Position numbers and translations under genes: made by a program
Notes under the pieces: model-generated
Database searches by the model: none
What the model was told of the DNA's origin: nothing
Seen by the model: the letters and a program-made list of their open reading frames with translations, nothing else
Part shown: positions 50,940 through 59,558 of the stretch, piece after piece
Numbering within the stretch: position 1 is the stretch's first letter
Layout of the letters: each line of letters begins with the position of its first letter
Assembly (NCBI RefSeq): GCF_018408575.1
Contig: NZ_AP023418.1
Span: forward strand, 434,001 to 498,000
DNA length: 64,000 bases
Source of the DNA: Vescimonas coprocola
Lineage (GTDB): Bacteria > Bacillota > Clostridia > Oscillospirales > Oscillospiraceae
Direction of reading: 5' to 3'

Positions 50940-51290
50940 CTGAATAGTTCAGTGCTGCGGATCTTTCCGCTTCTGCGAAGCAACACAGCTTCCGACGCCA
51001 AGACCTCCCGAAAGGGAGTGAGCGACCTCCGGAGAGCTATAACAGTCGTGTGGTGCGGCTGCTTGCGACGATGCAGATGCCGGGTATAATGATACTTCCG
51101 TCTTTTCTTTGAATGGGCGGCTCGGAGCGATCCTCGGAGGGGTGAGAGTCCCATGATACCGATTGACCATTGGTAGTCCGCAGCATTCCCGGAACTGCAA
51201 AGTTCTTCTGGCAGGGGCGCGAGCTGCAAATATGCCGGACAATGAAACAAACCCAAAAGAAACTTACTATATAGTTTCAGGATGAAAACT
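50940..51290 (+). ncRNA. candidate structured noncoding RNA region
   Basis: The 510 bp between the sigma-like gene and the next gene hold no convincing ORF but many compact hairpins: GCTTC-TGC-GAAGC (50969-50981), CTCCC-GAAA-GGGAG (51005-51018) and GAACT-GCAA-AGTTC (51192-51205). Two of these have GNRA tetraloops, which is unusual by chance. A promoter-like TTGCGA/TATAAT pair with a 16-base spacer (51063-51090) and a strong terminator hairpin follow. Strand and ends are inferred from the terminator; no known RNA family is recognised. Confidence 0.45.
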
Positions 51291-51334
51291 ATGTGGCAGA
51301 GTGTCTTCACAAGATGCTCTGCCATATCCTTTTG
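51291..51334 (+). terminator. long hairpin followed by CCTTTT
   Basis: ATGTGGCAGAGTGTCTT (51291-51307) and AAGATGCTCTGCCATAT (51311-51327) pair over 17 bp with only G-U wobbles and a 3-base loop, then CCTTTTG. It would end a transcript through the structured region. Confidence 0.65.
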
Positions 51335-51371
51335 TCCTGAATATTTCCACGAAACAGGAGGTGCTTAGAAT

Positions 51372-51614
51372 ATGATGGGCATTGAAACAATGAAAAGCGT
51401 CAGCCCGAAAACGGTTGACCGAAGCACACTCGTTCAGAGAAGCAGCATCCGGCTTGATCCTGCGGCACCGCGCGAGGACAGGCTGAGGGAGTTCATCAAG
51501 CAGATCAGAAATCCCTACTGTTATCTGGACGGGAAAACTGTGGTGAAGATCAGCTTCGCCGCGACGGACACGACAATGGAAGATTGTCTGGAACACTATC
51601 TGAGAGGTCTTTGA
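51372..51614 (+). CDS. DUF6870-like small protein
   Basis: The 80-residue protein (VDRSTLVQRSSIRLDPAAPREDRLREFIKQIRNPYCYLDGKTVVKISFAATDTTMEDCLEHYLRGL) matches a small conserved family found immediately before the recombinases of clostridial ICEs. Its role is unknown; position suggests excision control. AGGAGGTG precedes two adjacent ATG codons. Confidence 0.7.
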   Translation: MMGIETMKSVSPKTVDRSTLVQRSSIRLDPAAPREDRLREFIKQIRNPYCYLDGKTVVKISFAATDTTMEDCLEHYLRGL

Positions 51615-51649
51615 TTTATGAACAGTCTGAATCTTTTCACCCGGTTCTA

Positions 51650-51678
51650 TGGACAAGCGATTGAGCCTGTGGTATAAT
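51650..51678 (+). promoter_or_regulatory. promoter of the recombinase operon
   Basis: TGGACA (51650-51655), 17-base spacer, TATAAT (51673-51678), about 150 bp before the first recombinase gene. The leader between them has no ORF of note. Confidence 0.65.
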
Positions 51679-51827
51679 GAAATCGGTCAAAAAAAGAAGA
51701 ATACGGATTAAGCCGCTTGCCTAGATGGTCATGTGGCGTTTTCGTGTTCCTCTCATAAGAGTTGAAGCAAGCCTTCGTCTTTCTGATTTGATGTACCACA
51801 CCAAACAGAAAAACGGAGGTTATTTTT

Positions 51828-53462
51828 ATGCCAGACAAGGTTTACCGCACGGCGATCTACTGCCGCCTGTCCCGTGAGGATGGAGACAAAGTAGAAAGCA
51901 ACTCCATCGCCAGCCAGAGAGCCATCTGCGAGGACTACATTGCAAGGCACGATGATTTAGAGCTTGTCTGTGAGCCGTTTGTGGATGACGGTTACAGCGG
52001 CGTTTCCTTCAATCGTCCTCAGTTCAAAAAGCTGGAAGAGGCAATCCGCAAGGGTGCGCTTGACTGCATCGTGGTCAAGGATCTCAGCCGCTTCTCAAGA
52101 AACTACATCGACGGCGGACGCTACATTGAAAAGATTTTCCCGCAGCTCGGCATTCGCTTCATCGCAATCAATGATGCGTATGACAGTCTGACCGGTGATC
52201 CGCAGTCCGACTCCTTTGTTATCCCGTTCAAAAACCTGATTAACGATTCTTACTGCAAGGACATCTCCATGAAAATCCGAAGCAGTCTGGAAGTCAAGCA
52301 GAAGAGCGGTGAGTTCGTCGGCTCGTTCGCGCCTTACGGCTACATGAAATCGCTGGAGAACAAAAACCAGCTCATCGTGGATGAAGCGGTCAGCGAATAT
52401 GTGCAGATGATCTTTTCCATGTACAAGGACGGCTTCTCCATCGGACGTATTGCAAAGCGTCTGAACCAGATGGGCGTCCTGTCCCCAATGGAATACAAGC
52501 ATTCCGCCGGTGTGAAGTTTGATACCGTCTTCAAAACCAGCGATACCGCAAAATGGACATACAAAGCCGTCCAGCGTATTCTCACCAACGAGGTTTATAT
52601 CGGCGTTCTGGCGCAAGGCAAGCGCGGCACTCCCAACTACAAAGTCCGCGTTGTGAAAAGCAAGGATGAATCCGAGTGGGTCAAGGTAGAAAATGCGCAT
52701 GAAGCTCTTGTGTCCTACGAGGACTTCATGGCAGTCAAGGTCATGATGCAGCGGGATATGCGCTGTTCGCCCGATCAGGACGAAGCGCATCTGTTTTCCG
52801 GCTTCCTGTTCTGCGGAGACTGTCAGCAGCCAATGATCCGCAAGACCGTCCCGTCGAAGACGAAAAAGTATATCTACTACGTCTGCTCCACCAATAAGCA
52901 CAGCCGGACGTGCAGCCCGCACAGCATCGCCGCAAAAGAGGTTGAAGAGAAGGTCTTCCGTGCTATTCATGACCAGATCGAGCTTGTCATCAATCTGGAA
53001 CACGCGCTTGGAATGATTGAACGGCTTCCGTCTCAGAGCCGTAAGGCTTTCAATTACGAAGCCCAGATTGCAAAAATCGAGGAAGAGATTGAGCGGTATC
53101 AAAAGCTCAAGCTGGGTCTTTACGAGAACTTCATCGGCGGCGTCATTGATAAATCGGAATACTTCGAGTTCCGCAGTAGCTACACCAAAATCATTGAGGA
53201 CAAACAGGAGGCACTTCTGCGGGTCAAAAAAGAAATGAAGCAGACGGTGACAACTGGCACGACCGAACGGAACTGGGTAACGCTTTTCAAGCAGTATGAA
53301 AACGTCGAAGAGCTGAACCGCCGTGTGCTGATGTCCCTTGTTGACCGCATTCTGATTCACGAAAACCATGCAATCGAAATCGTCTTCAAATACAGGGACG
53401 AATACCAGCAGACGCTTGAATACGTTCTCGGCTATGCCGATGAACTGGATATTGCCGTATAA
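51828..53462 (+). CDS. large serine recombinase 1
   Basis: The catalytic domain has Ser15 in YCRLSRE and the conserved DLSRFSRNY arginine motif; it is followed by a recombinase domain (PYGYMKSLENKNQL) and a zinc ribbon (FCGDCQQPM...CSTNKHSRTCSPH, about 325-365), then a coiled coil. At 544 residues it is a typical large serine integrase. GGAGG precedes the ATG. With the next two genes it forms a recombinase trio, an arrangement known from some Firmicutes ICEs, where all may be needed for integration and excision. Confidence 0.93.
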   Translation: MPDKVYRTAIYCRLSREDGDKVESNSIASQRAICEDYIARHDDLELVCEPFVDDGYSGVSFNRPQFKKLEEAIRKGALDCIVVKDLSRFSRNYIDGGRYIEKIFPQLGIRFIAINDAYDSLTGDPQSDSFVIPFKNLINDSYCKDISMKIRSSLEVKQKSGEFVGSFAPYGYMKSLENKNQLIVDEAVSEYVQMIFSMYKDGFSIGRIAKRLNQMGVLSPMEYKHSAGVKFDTVFKTSDTAKWTYKAVQRILTNEVYIGVLAQGKRGTPNYKVRVVKSKDESEWVKVENAHEALVSYEDFMAVKVMMQRDMRCSPDQDEAHLFSGFLFCGDCQQPMIRKTVPSKTKKYIYYVCSTNKHSRTCSPHSIAAKEVEEKVFRAIHDQIELVINLEHALGMIERLPSQSRKAFNYEAQIAKIEEEIERYQKLKLGLYENFIGGVIDKSEYFEFRSSYTKIIEDKQEALLRVKKEMKQTVTTGTTERNWVTLFKQYENVEELNRRVLMSLVDRILIHENHAIEIVFKYRDEYQQTLEYVLGYADELDIAV

Positions 53463-53477
53463 AGGAGGGATGAGCAA

Positions 53478-55184
53478 ATGGCAAGAAAAAGCAGAAAGCA
53501 AATTGCAGTCGAAGAGCCGGTTGTTGAATCTGTCTCTTCCGAGGTCTTCTCAACAGCCATCTATGCCCGTCTTTCCGTTGAAAACAGCGGCAAGTCCGAA
53601 AAGGTGGATGTCATCGCAAATCAGATTGAGATTTGCAAGTCCTACATTGCAGAGCGTCCCTACCTGAATCTGATAGATACCTATGTGGACAACGGACGAA
53701 CGGGTACGGTTTTTGACAGACCGGAGTTCAACCGTCTGATGAACGACATCCGCACCGGCAGGATCAAGTGCCTTGTGGTTCGTGATCTCAGCCGGTTCGG
53801 GCGAGACTACATCGAGGCAGGAACCTATCTGGAACGGGTCTTTCCGCAGATCGGGCTTCGGTTTATCGCCATCAAGGAAAACTACGATAACTTTGATGCG
53901 GACGGCTCCGGCGAAAGCCTCATCATCCCTCTGCAAAACATGATCAACACCCTCTACTCGAAGGACATCTCCCGCAAGGTTTCTACTGCGCTCAAGGCAC
54001 AGATGGAAAGTGGAGAGTTCAAGAAGCGCAATCTCCCGTATGGTTATCGCTGGGATGAAGAACACAGCAATATGGTCTTCGATGAGGAAACCGCACCGAT
54101 TGTCCGGAAGATTTTCCAATGGAAGATTGAAGGGCTGTCCCTTCCTGCGATTGCAGATCGGCTTGATGCAATGAACGCGCCCAATCCGGAGTTTCAGAAG
54201 TATCAGGTTGGCGTCCGCACAGGCAATGCTACGGCGAAAAAGATTTGGAACAAGTCTTCACTCACTACCATTCTGGATAATCCCCACTACGTCGGAGATA
54301 CCGTTCTCGGACGGACGCTGAACGCTATCTACAAGGGCGTCAAAAATCAGCATATCGACCGCGAGGAATGGATTGTTTTTCCCAATACTCACGAAGCGAT
54401 TATCTCCCGTGAGGACTTCCAGAAGGTACGAGAAATGCGGAACGCTGCTGCAAGGACAAGGGTTGAGAAGATGGAGCGCACGGAAGAAATCCGCGCTACG
54501 TTGATCAATCTCTTTGAAGACAAAATCGTCTGCGCAGACTGCGGCAGGAAGCTCTATTTCCATCGCAAGCGCGTTGACAAGCGCAAGGACGGCGCATGGT
54601 ACGCCTTCTATGAGTGCAGTTCATCCGTCAAGCGCGGCAATCTCTGTACGCCACACTATACGCGGCAGGACAAGCTCGAAGCCGATGTGCTTGCGGCGAT
54701 CCAGCTTCAAGTCAAGGCGGCTCTCAATTACGACAAGCTGCTTGCCAAGCTGAGAAACAGCGAAGGCGAACGCAGCATCCGCGATCAGCAGAATGCGCTC
54801 ATCACAAGCCTGAATCTGAAACTCAGCGGCATCTCCAAGAAGCGTACTCGGCTCTATGAGGACTTCACGGAAGGCATTCTCGATGAAGAGGAATACGCCT
54901 TTGCCAAGAAAGCCTACGATGAGCAGTATGTCGATCTTTCACGGCGGTTGGATGAAGCGGTTCAGCGGAAGGTAAAGTTTGCCGAGGCAATGTCCGAGGA
55001 CAACAAGTGGCTAACGCTGATGAAATCCGTCAGCGGTGCAACGATGCTCTCTCAGGAGTTGGTTGACGAGTCCGTAGAGCTTGTGAAAGTCCATGAGGAC
55101 GGCTCAATCGAGCTGGTCATGAAATACGGCGATATTTACGCTCTGACCGTTCAGAGTATCAAGGAAGTACAGGAGGCGATGTAA
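53478..55184 (+). CDS. large serine recombinase 2
   Basis: Ser33 lies in YARLSVENSG after a 20-residue N-terminal extension. The DLSRFGRDY motif, the recombinase domain (LPYGYRWDEEHSN) and a zinc ribbon (CADCGRKLYFHRK...CSSSVKRGNLCTPH) are all present, followed by a coiled coil. The 568 residues are complete. AAAGGAGGG lies before the ATG, 15 bases after recombinase 1. It is only moderately similar to its neighbours, so the trio is not a recent tandem duplication. Confidence 0.93.
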   Translation: MARKSRKQIAVEEPVVESVSSEVFSTAIYARLSVENSGKSEKVDVIANQIEICKSYIAERPYLNLIDTYVDNGRTGTVFDRPEFNRLMNDIRTGRIKCLVVRDLSRFGRDYIEAGTYLERVFPQIGLRFIAIKENYDNFDADGSGESLIIPLQNMINTLYSKDISRKVSTALKAQMESGEFKKRNLPYGYRWDEEHSNMVFDEETAPIVRKIFQWKIEGLSLPAIADRLDAMNAPNPEFQKYQVGVRTGNATAKKIWNKSSLTTILDNPHYVGDTVLGRTLNAIYKGVKNQHIDREEWIVFPNTHEAIISREDFQKVREMRNAAARTRVEKMERTEEIRATLINLFEDKIVCADCGRKLYFHRKRVDKRKDGAWYAFYECSSSVKRGNLCTPHYTRQDKLEADVLAAIQLQVKAALNYDKLLAKLRNSEGERSIRDQQNALITSLNLKLSGISKKRTRLYEDFTEGILDEEEYAFAKKAYDEQYVDLSRRLDEAVQRKVKFAEAMSEDNKWLTLMKSVSGATMLSQELVDESVELVKVHEDGSIELVMKYGDIYALTVQSIKEVQEAM

Positions 55185-56792
55185 ATGAGCAAGGAATACA
55201 ACATCGGCATCTACATCCGCCTCTCAATGGCTGATGAAGATACCGGCTATGGCAGCAAGGCGGAAAGTGACAGCATCGGCAACCAACGTATGCTCATCAA
55301 TCGCTTTCTTGACAATCATCCGGAGCTGTCTCACTGTCAGCGGTCTGAGTTTGCGGATGACGGTTATACCGGCACGAACTTTCACCGTCCTCAGTTCACG
55401 CAGATGATGGAGAAGGTCAAGCGCGGCGAGATTAACCTGATCTGCGTCAAAGACTTTTCCCGCTTTTCTCGTGACTACATTGAAACGGGAAACTATCTGG
55501 AATGCACTTTTCCATTCATGGGCGTCCGCTTTATTTCCATCAACGACGGCTATGACAGTGACGATTACAAAGGCACAACGGGCGGTCTGGAAGTGGTTAT
55601 GCGCAGCATCATCTACGCCGCATACAGCAAAGACCTTTCCGTAAAGACCACATCGGCAAAAATCCAGATGATGAAGCAGGGCAAGTATGTCGGTGGCTAC
55701 GCCCCATACGGCTACGTCCTGCATCCCACCATTCGGAACAAACTTGCCGTAGACCCGGAGGCGGCTGATGTGATCCGTCGTATTTTCCGCGAGGCGCTGG
55801 AAGGCAGCAACACCTCTCAGATCGCCCGCAGCCTGAATGATGACGGCATCCCGACGCCGGGGCAATACTTCAAGAGCAAGCATCCCGACAAGAAGAAGTT
55901 CAGTAACATGAGCGAGAAAATCAGTTGGGAAACCGTGATGGTCTATAACATCCTCAAAAACCTTGTTTACACCGGAACACTGGTCAGCCGCAAAATGAAG
56001 TCCTGCGGTGTCGGCTCAAAAAAGCGTGTTGTCAATGAGCCGATTATCGTAGAAGGAACGCATGAAGCTATTATCAGCAAGGAAGACTTTGAGCTTGCTC
56101 AGAAGGTCATTCGAGGCGGAGGACGGAATCCCACGCGCAAGCAGCATGACTATCCGCTCAAGGGACTCGTCCGCTGCGGTAACTGTAAACGTGCTATGAC
56201 ACGCCGAAAGAACAAGGCTGGCATTCGATACTTCCAGTGCATTCACTCGGTCAACAACGGAAACACAGACTGTCCGGTTGGCAGGAGCTTTCCGGAAATG
56301 GATATTGAGAAGGTCGTCTTCCATGCCCTTACTCAGTTTCTTGCTTTGGCACAGAAGGAAGCAATACAGAACCGCGAAGTCGGTGATCTGCGGAAATCTG
56401 CCATCAAGGAATGTGCTGATAAAATCCGCACTCTGCAAAAGCAGAACGAGCAGAACAAGGCGTCCAAGCTGAGGCTCTACGAGAAGTATGCAGCCGGAAG
56501 CATCACGAAGGAGGCGTACATTCAGCAGAAGGCGGCAGCGGATGTGAAGATTGCTGAAAACGATGGAGCAATCCAGCGCAGTCACGAGCGGATGAAGGAG
56601 CTTGACTCCGAGACCGCCTGTTCAGATGAAAAGCTGGATGCGGTCTGCGAACAGTACGCCGACTGCAAAGCTCTGACCTATGAGCTGACCCACGCATTCA
56701 TTTCTGCGGTCTACATTTACGATCTTGACAACATAGAAATCGTCTGGAAGTTCAAGGACTTCCTCACTACATCAGAAGGAGAAGCCAAATGA
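55185..56792 (+). CDS. large serine recombinase 3
   Basis: Ser14 lies in YIRLSMADED, followed by DFSRFSRDY, a recombinase domain (APYGYVLHPTIRNKL) and a zinc ribbon (CGNCKRAMTRRKNKAG...CIHSVNNGNTDCPVG). The 535-residue protein appears complete. Its ATG directly follows the stop of recombinase 2 and its stop overlaps recombinase-like ORF 4, so all four are translationally linked. Confidence 0.93.
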   Translation: MSKEYNIGIYIRLSMADEDTGYGSKAESDSIGNQRMLINRFLDNHPELSHCQRSEFADDGYTGTNFHRPQFTQMMEKVKRGEINLICVKDFSRFSRDYIETGNYLECTFPFMGVRFISINDGYDSDDYKGTTGGLEVVMRSIIYAAYSKDLSVKTTSAKIQMMKQGKYVGGYAPYGYVLHPTIRNKLAVDPEAADVIRRIFREALEGSNTSQIARSLNDDGIPTPGQYFKSKHPDKKKFSNMSEKISWETVMVYNILKNLVYTGTLVSRKMKSCGVGSKKRVVNEPIIVEGTHEAIISKEDFELAQKVIRGGGRNPTRKQHDYPLKGLVRCGNCKRAMTRRKNKAGIRYFQCIHSVNNGNTDCPVGRSFPEMDIEKVVFHALTQFLALAQKEAIQNREVGDLRKSAIKECADKIRTLQKQNEQNKASKLRLYEKYAAGSITKEAYIQQKAAADVKIAENDGAIQRSHERMKELDSETACSDEKLDAVCEQYADCKALTYELTHAFISAVYIYDLDNIEIVWKFKDFLTTSEGEAK

Positions 56793-57184
56793 AAGTATTT
56801 CTTTATATCCGCGTTGCCTGTGCGGATCAGCTTGCGGCAGCAGACCAGCGGGAAGAGCTGGAACGCTATGCGAAGGACAAAGGCTATGAGGTGGCTGCTG
56901 CTGTGGCGGCAGACGGCATCTCCGGCGTCCATACGGAAGGTATCATGAACTTCCTGCTGAACGAAGCCAAGCGTCAGGACATCGGTACGATCCTCACCCG
57001 CGACACCTCGCGAATCAGCCGGGACACTTCCTCTTTCATGAGGTTTGAGCGAAAGTTCCGGGAGAACGGCATCCGGTTCGAGTATCTGTCCAAGCCTGAC
57101 AACGAGCTTCCGGTCACTCCGATGTTGGAGGCATTTGCGGCGGCGTATAAGAAGCGTCGCACAAAGAACGGCACAAGAGCGTAG
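56789..57184 (+). CDS. resolvase-like domain lacking the catalytic serine
   Basis: The 131-residue protein aligns with only the N-terminal catalytic domain of serine recombinases: FLYIRVACADQ in place of YIRxS, and DTSRISRDTSSF in place of DxSRxxR. Ala10 and Cys11 stand where the nucleophile Ser should be, so it cannot act as a recombinase by the known mechanism. No recombinase or zinc-ribbon domains follow. It overlaps recombinase 3 (ATGA) and is probably a directionality or assembly cofactor, which is inference. Confidence 0.75.
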   Translation: MKVFLYIRVACADQLAAADQREELERYAKDKGYEVAAAVAADGISGVHTEGIMNFLLNEAKRQDIGTILTRDTSRISRDTSSFMRFERKFRENGIRFEYLSKPDNELPVTPMLEAFAAAYKKRRTKNGTRA

Positions 57185-57192
57185 AGAAAACG

Positions 57193-57252
57193 CAAGCCGT
57201 TCACGGGTGGTTGTCCACCTATGAACGGCTTGTAAATTCTCAAAATTTTTTT
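57193..57252 (+). terminator. terminator at the right end of the ICE
   Basis: CAAGCCGTTCA (57193-57203) pairs with TGAACGGCTTG (57222-57232), with an inner GGTGG/CCACC; a T7 run lies at 57246-57252. It ends the recombinase operon about 20 bp before the inferred element boundary. Confidence 0.85.
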
Positions 57253-57261
57253 AGTCCCTAC

Positions 57262-57276
57262 TTGACACAAGAAGAC
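57262..57276. other. inferred right attachment junction (attR)
   Basis: Immediately to the right, coding sequence of a different serine recombinase resumes in mid-motif (DMSRLGREY), without its first 65 or so residues. The junction is therefore placed in this short interval. The exact crossover dinucleotide cannot be seen without the left end. Confidence 0.5.
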
Positions 57277-58695
57277 ATGTCCCGATTGGGCCGTGAATAC
57301 CTTCAGGTGGGTCAGTACACGGAACTCATCTTCCCAAGTTATGGTGTGCGCTTTATCGCCGTCAACGACGGCGTGGACAGCCTGTGCGAGTCCACCAACG
57401 ACTTCACGCCCTTCCGGAATCTGATGAACGAGTTCTATGCCAAGGACTGCAGCAAAAAGGGACGCTCCGTGGTTCGTCTCAAGGCTGAGACTGGTGCCAG
57501 AGTCTCCTCCCGTCCCCGCTATGGGTATATGAAAGACCCGGCAGATCCCAAACGGCACATGGTGCCTGATCCTGAGACTGCTCCGGTGGTGCGTTACATC
57601 TTTGACCTCTGCGTTTCCGGAAAGGGTCCTGCCCAGATCGCAAAGCAGCTCAAGAAAGACAAAATTCCCACGCCTGGGTATTCCTACTACCAGAAGCATG
57701 GGGTGGAACTGACCGGAGTGGACATCACCCAGCCGTACAACTGGTCCACCAACACCGTCGCTGGCATTCTGGAGGATGAGACTTACCTGGGGCACACCAT
57801 CAACCTGAAATCCACCACCCTGTCCTTCAAGAACAAGAAGCGCATTGAGCGTCCAGAGTCTGAGCAGCTCCGCTTTGAGAATACGCATGAGGCGCTTATT
57901 TCGCGACAGACCTGGGAGATCGTACAGGATATCCGCAAGCATAAGCGGCGCAGAGCCAACATGGCCGAGCAGAATATCTTCTCCGGGCTGGTCTATTGCC
58001 TGGACTGCGGCGGCACCATGGTACTGCACCGGGCGCACACCATGGATGCGGTGAAAAACAACTTCATGTGCTCCACCTATAAGAAAAAAGGTAAGGAGGT
58101 CTGCTCCGGTCATTACATCCGGGAACAGGAGCTCAGTGCCATCCTGCTGGATGATATCCGCCGTGTTACGCACTTCGCTCGTCAGAATGAGCTGCGGTTT
58201 GCGGAGCATATCCGCAAGAAGCAGGGCAAGGAGGCGCAGCAGGAGATTGCAGTGCTCCGGAAGAAGATCGACACCATGCAGAAGCGCCAGGCTGAGCTGA
58301 CAAAGCTGTTCAAACGGCTCTACGAGGACAGCGTCCTTGGCCGTATCCCGGATGAGCAATACCGCATCCTCTCTCAGGAGTACACCACCGAGCAGAAAGA
58401 GATTCAAGAGCAGCTCCCCGCCATGGAAGTAAGGCTTCAGGAGCTGAAAGACTCCAGCACCAATATTGCCCGGTTCATTGAGAACGCCAAGCGGTACAAG
58501 GAGATCCCGGAGCTGACCGCTGAGATCTTGCGCATCTTCATCAAGCGAGTGGAGGTCGGAGAGCGTGCGGAGAAATACTCCCGCACAGCACCGCAGGAGG
58601 TGCGTATCTATTACCGCGACATTGGTCTGGTGGATGAACTGCCTCAGAGTATGACAGATTCCATGGCAGAAGAAATTCCAAACGAGGTTGCATGA
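57274..58695 (+). pseudogene. 5'-truncated large serine recombinase, probable ICE insertion target
   Basis: The frame begins at DMSRLGREYLQVGQYTELIFPSYGVRFIAVND, the middle of a catalytic domain, and continues through a recombinase domain, a zinc ribbon (CLDCGGTMVLHRAH...CSTYKKKGKEVCSGHYI), a coiled coil and a normal C-terminus. The N-terminal part with the catalytic serine is missing. Upstream in-frame codons are noncoding sequence of the ICE end. The best explanation is that the ICE split this gene, with the 5' part at the left end outside the window; a deletion is the alternative. Confidence 0.8.
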
Positions 58696-58703
58696 GCAGA
58701 AAA

Positions 58704-58731
58704 GGGAGGCTGTGCCGAAACACAGCCTCCC
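58704..58731. terminator. hairpin after the truncated recombinase
   Basis: GGGAGGCTGTG and CACAGCCTCCC form an 11-bp stem with a 6-base loop. No T-run follows, so function as an intrinsic terminator is uncertain. It may mark the right end of the older element. Confidence 0.5.
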
Positions 58732-58781
58732 TCCACAGGAACAAATATTAAGTTATGTGGGTAGGTTCATAAATTGTCCCT

Positions 58782-59204
58782 ATGGAACGCCGGAGTATTG
58801 TCAAGGGCATTGACTATTCCCCCGTCAGTGTGGAGAAATCCCAAAAGGTCAACGAGGCCGCCATCGCAGAGGGACGCTGCGCCGTCCTGCAAGGCAGCGT
58901 GGCGGATATGATCTTTGCAGGCGACTGGTTCGATGCGGTAACGGCCTTTGAAACCGTCTATTTCTGGCCCGATCTGCCGCAGTGCTTCCGGGAGGTTTAC
59001 CGGGTGCTGAAGCCCGGCGGGACATTACTCATCTGCAACGAGAGCAATGGCGATACGGACAAGGACGAAAAGTGGACGGCGATCATCGGCGGCATGACCA
59101 TCTATAAGGACACCGAGCTGAAGGCGTATCTGGAGCAGGCGGGTTTTCACGGGGTGCAGATACACAAAAAGAAAAGCTGGCTCTGCATTACGGCGTGGAA
59201 ATGA
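58782..59204 (+). pseudogene. class I SAM methyltransferase, 5'-truncated
   Basis: From VKGIDYSPVSVEKS the frame matches the second half of a methyltransferase_11-type domain (FDAVTAFETVYFWPDLPQCFREVYRVLKPGGTLLI), but the SAM-binding glycine motif that should precede GIDYS is absent. The break lies near 58780, just past the end of the recombinase remnant, so the older element probably inserted into this gene or deleted its start. Confidence 0.75.
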
Positions 59205-59216
59205 GGGGGCTAAATC

Positions 59217-59558
59217 ATGAGCATTTTTGCATCCATCCTGCGCACGGCGTATAAGCTCTCCGGCGCGAAAAAGGCGTTCGCCTTGCCGGAGGATGCACTG
59301 CGAAAGGAAATTGAAAAGCAGAACCGGCATCGTGGCGTTTTTACGCCCACCGACCACAAAGCACATTATGAGACGATCACAGTGGGCGGCTTTCCCTGCC
59401 TGATCGTGCGAGAAAACTCGAAGCCGTCCGAGCGCGCGATTCTCTATTTCTTCGGCGGCGGTATGGTGATCGGTCCCGATAAGGGCGACCTGCCTGTGAT
59501 GCGTAAGCTGTGCTGCGAGACAGGCTGTGACGTGTGGTTCCCGTTTTATCCGCTGTGT
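59217..59558 (+). pseudogene. alpha/beta hydrolase, 3'-truncated
   Basis: The first 114 residues (MSIFASILRTAYKL...ERAILYFFGGGMVIGPDKGDLPVMRKLCCETGCDVWFPFYPLC) match an esterase-like alpha/beta hydrolase with a GGG oxyanion loop, but homology ends before the catalytic Ser and His. At about 59558 the DNA switches to a relaxase gene in another frame. It starts 12 bp after the methyltransferase fragment, with which it may once have formed an operon. Confidence 0.7.

Noticed and set aside
51045-51190. Group II intron or known riboswitch in the structured gap
   Set aside because: No domain V-like hairpin, no intron-encoded protein and no aptamer core recognisable by eye.
50909-51325. Minus-strand ORF of 138 codons in the structured region
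   Set aside because: Odd composition, no ribosome binding site and no recognisable fold; the region is better explained as noncoding structured sequence.
57211-57273. TTG start upstream of the truncated recombinase
   Set aside because: These codons lie in the ICE terminator and end sequence and have no recombinase homology; they are accidental.
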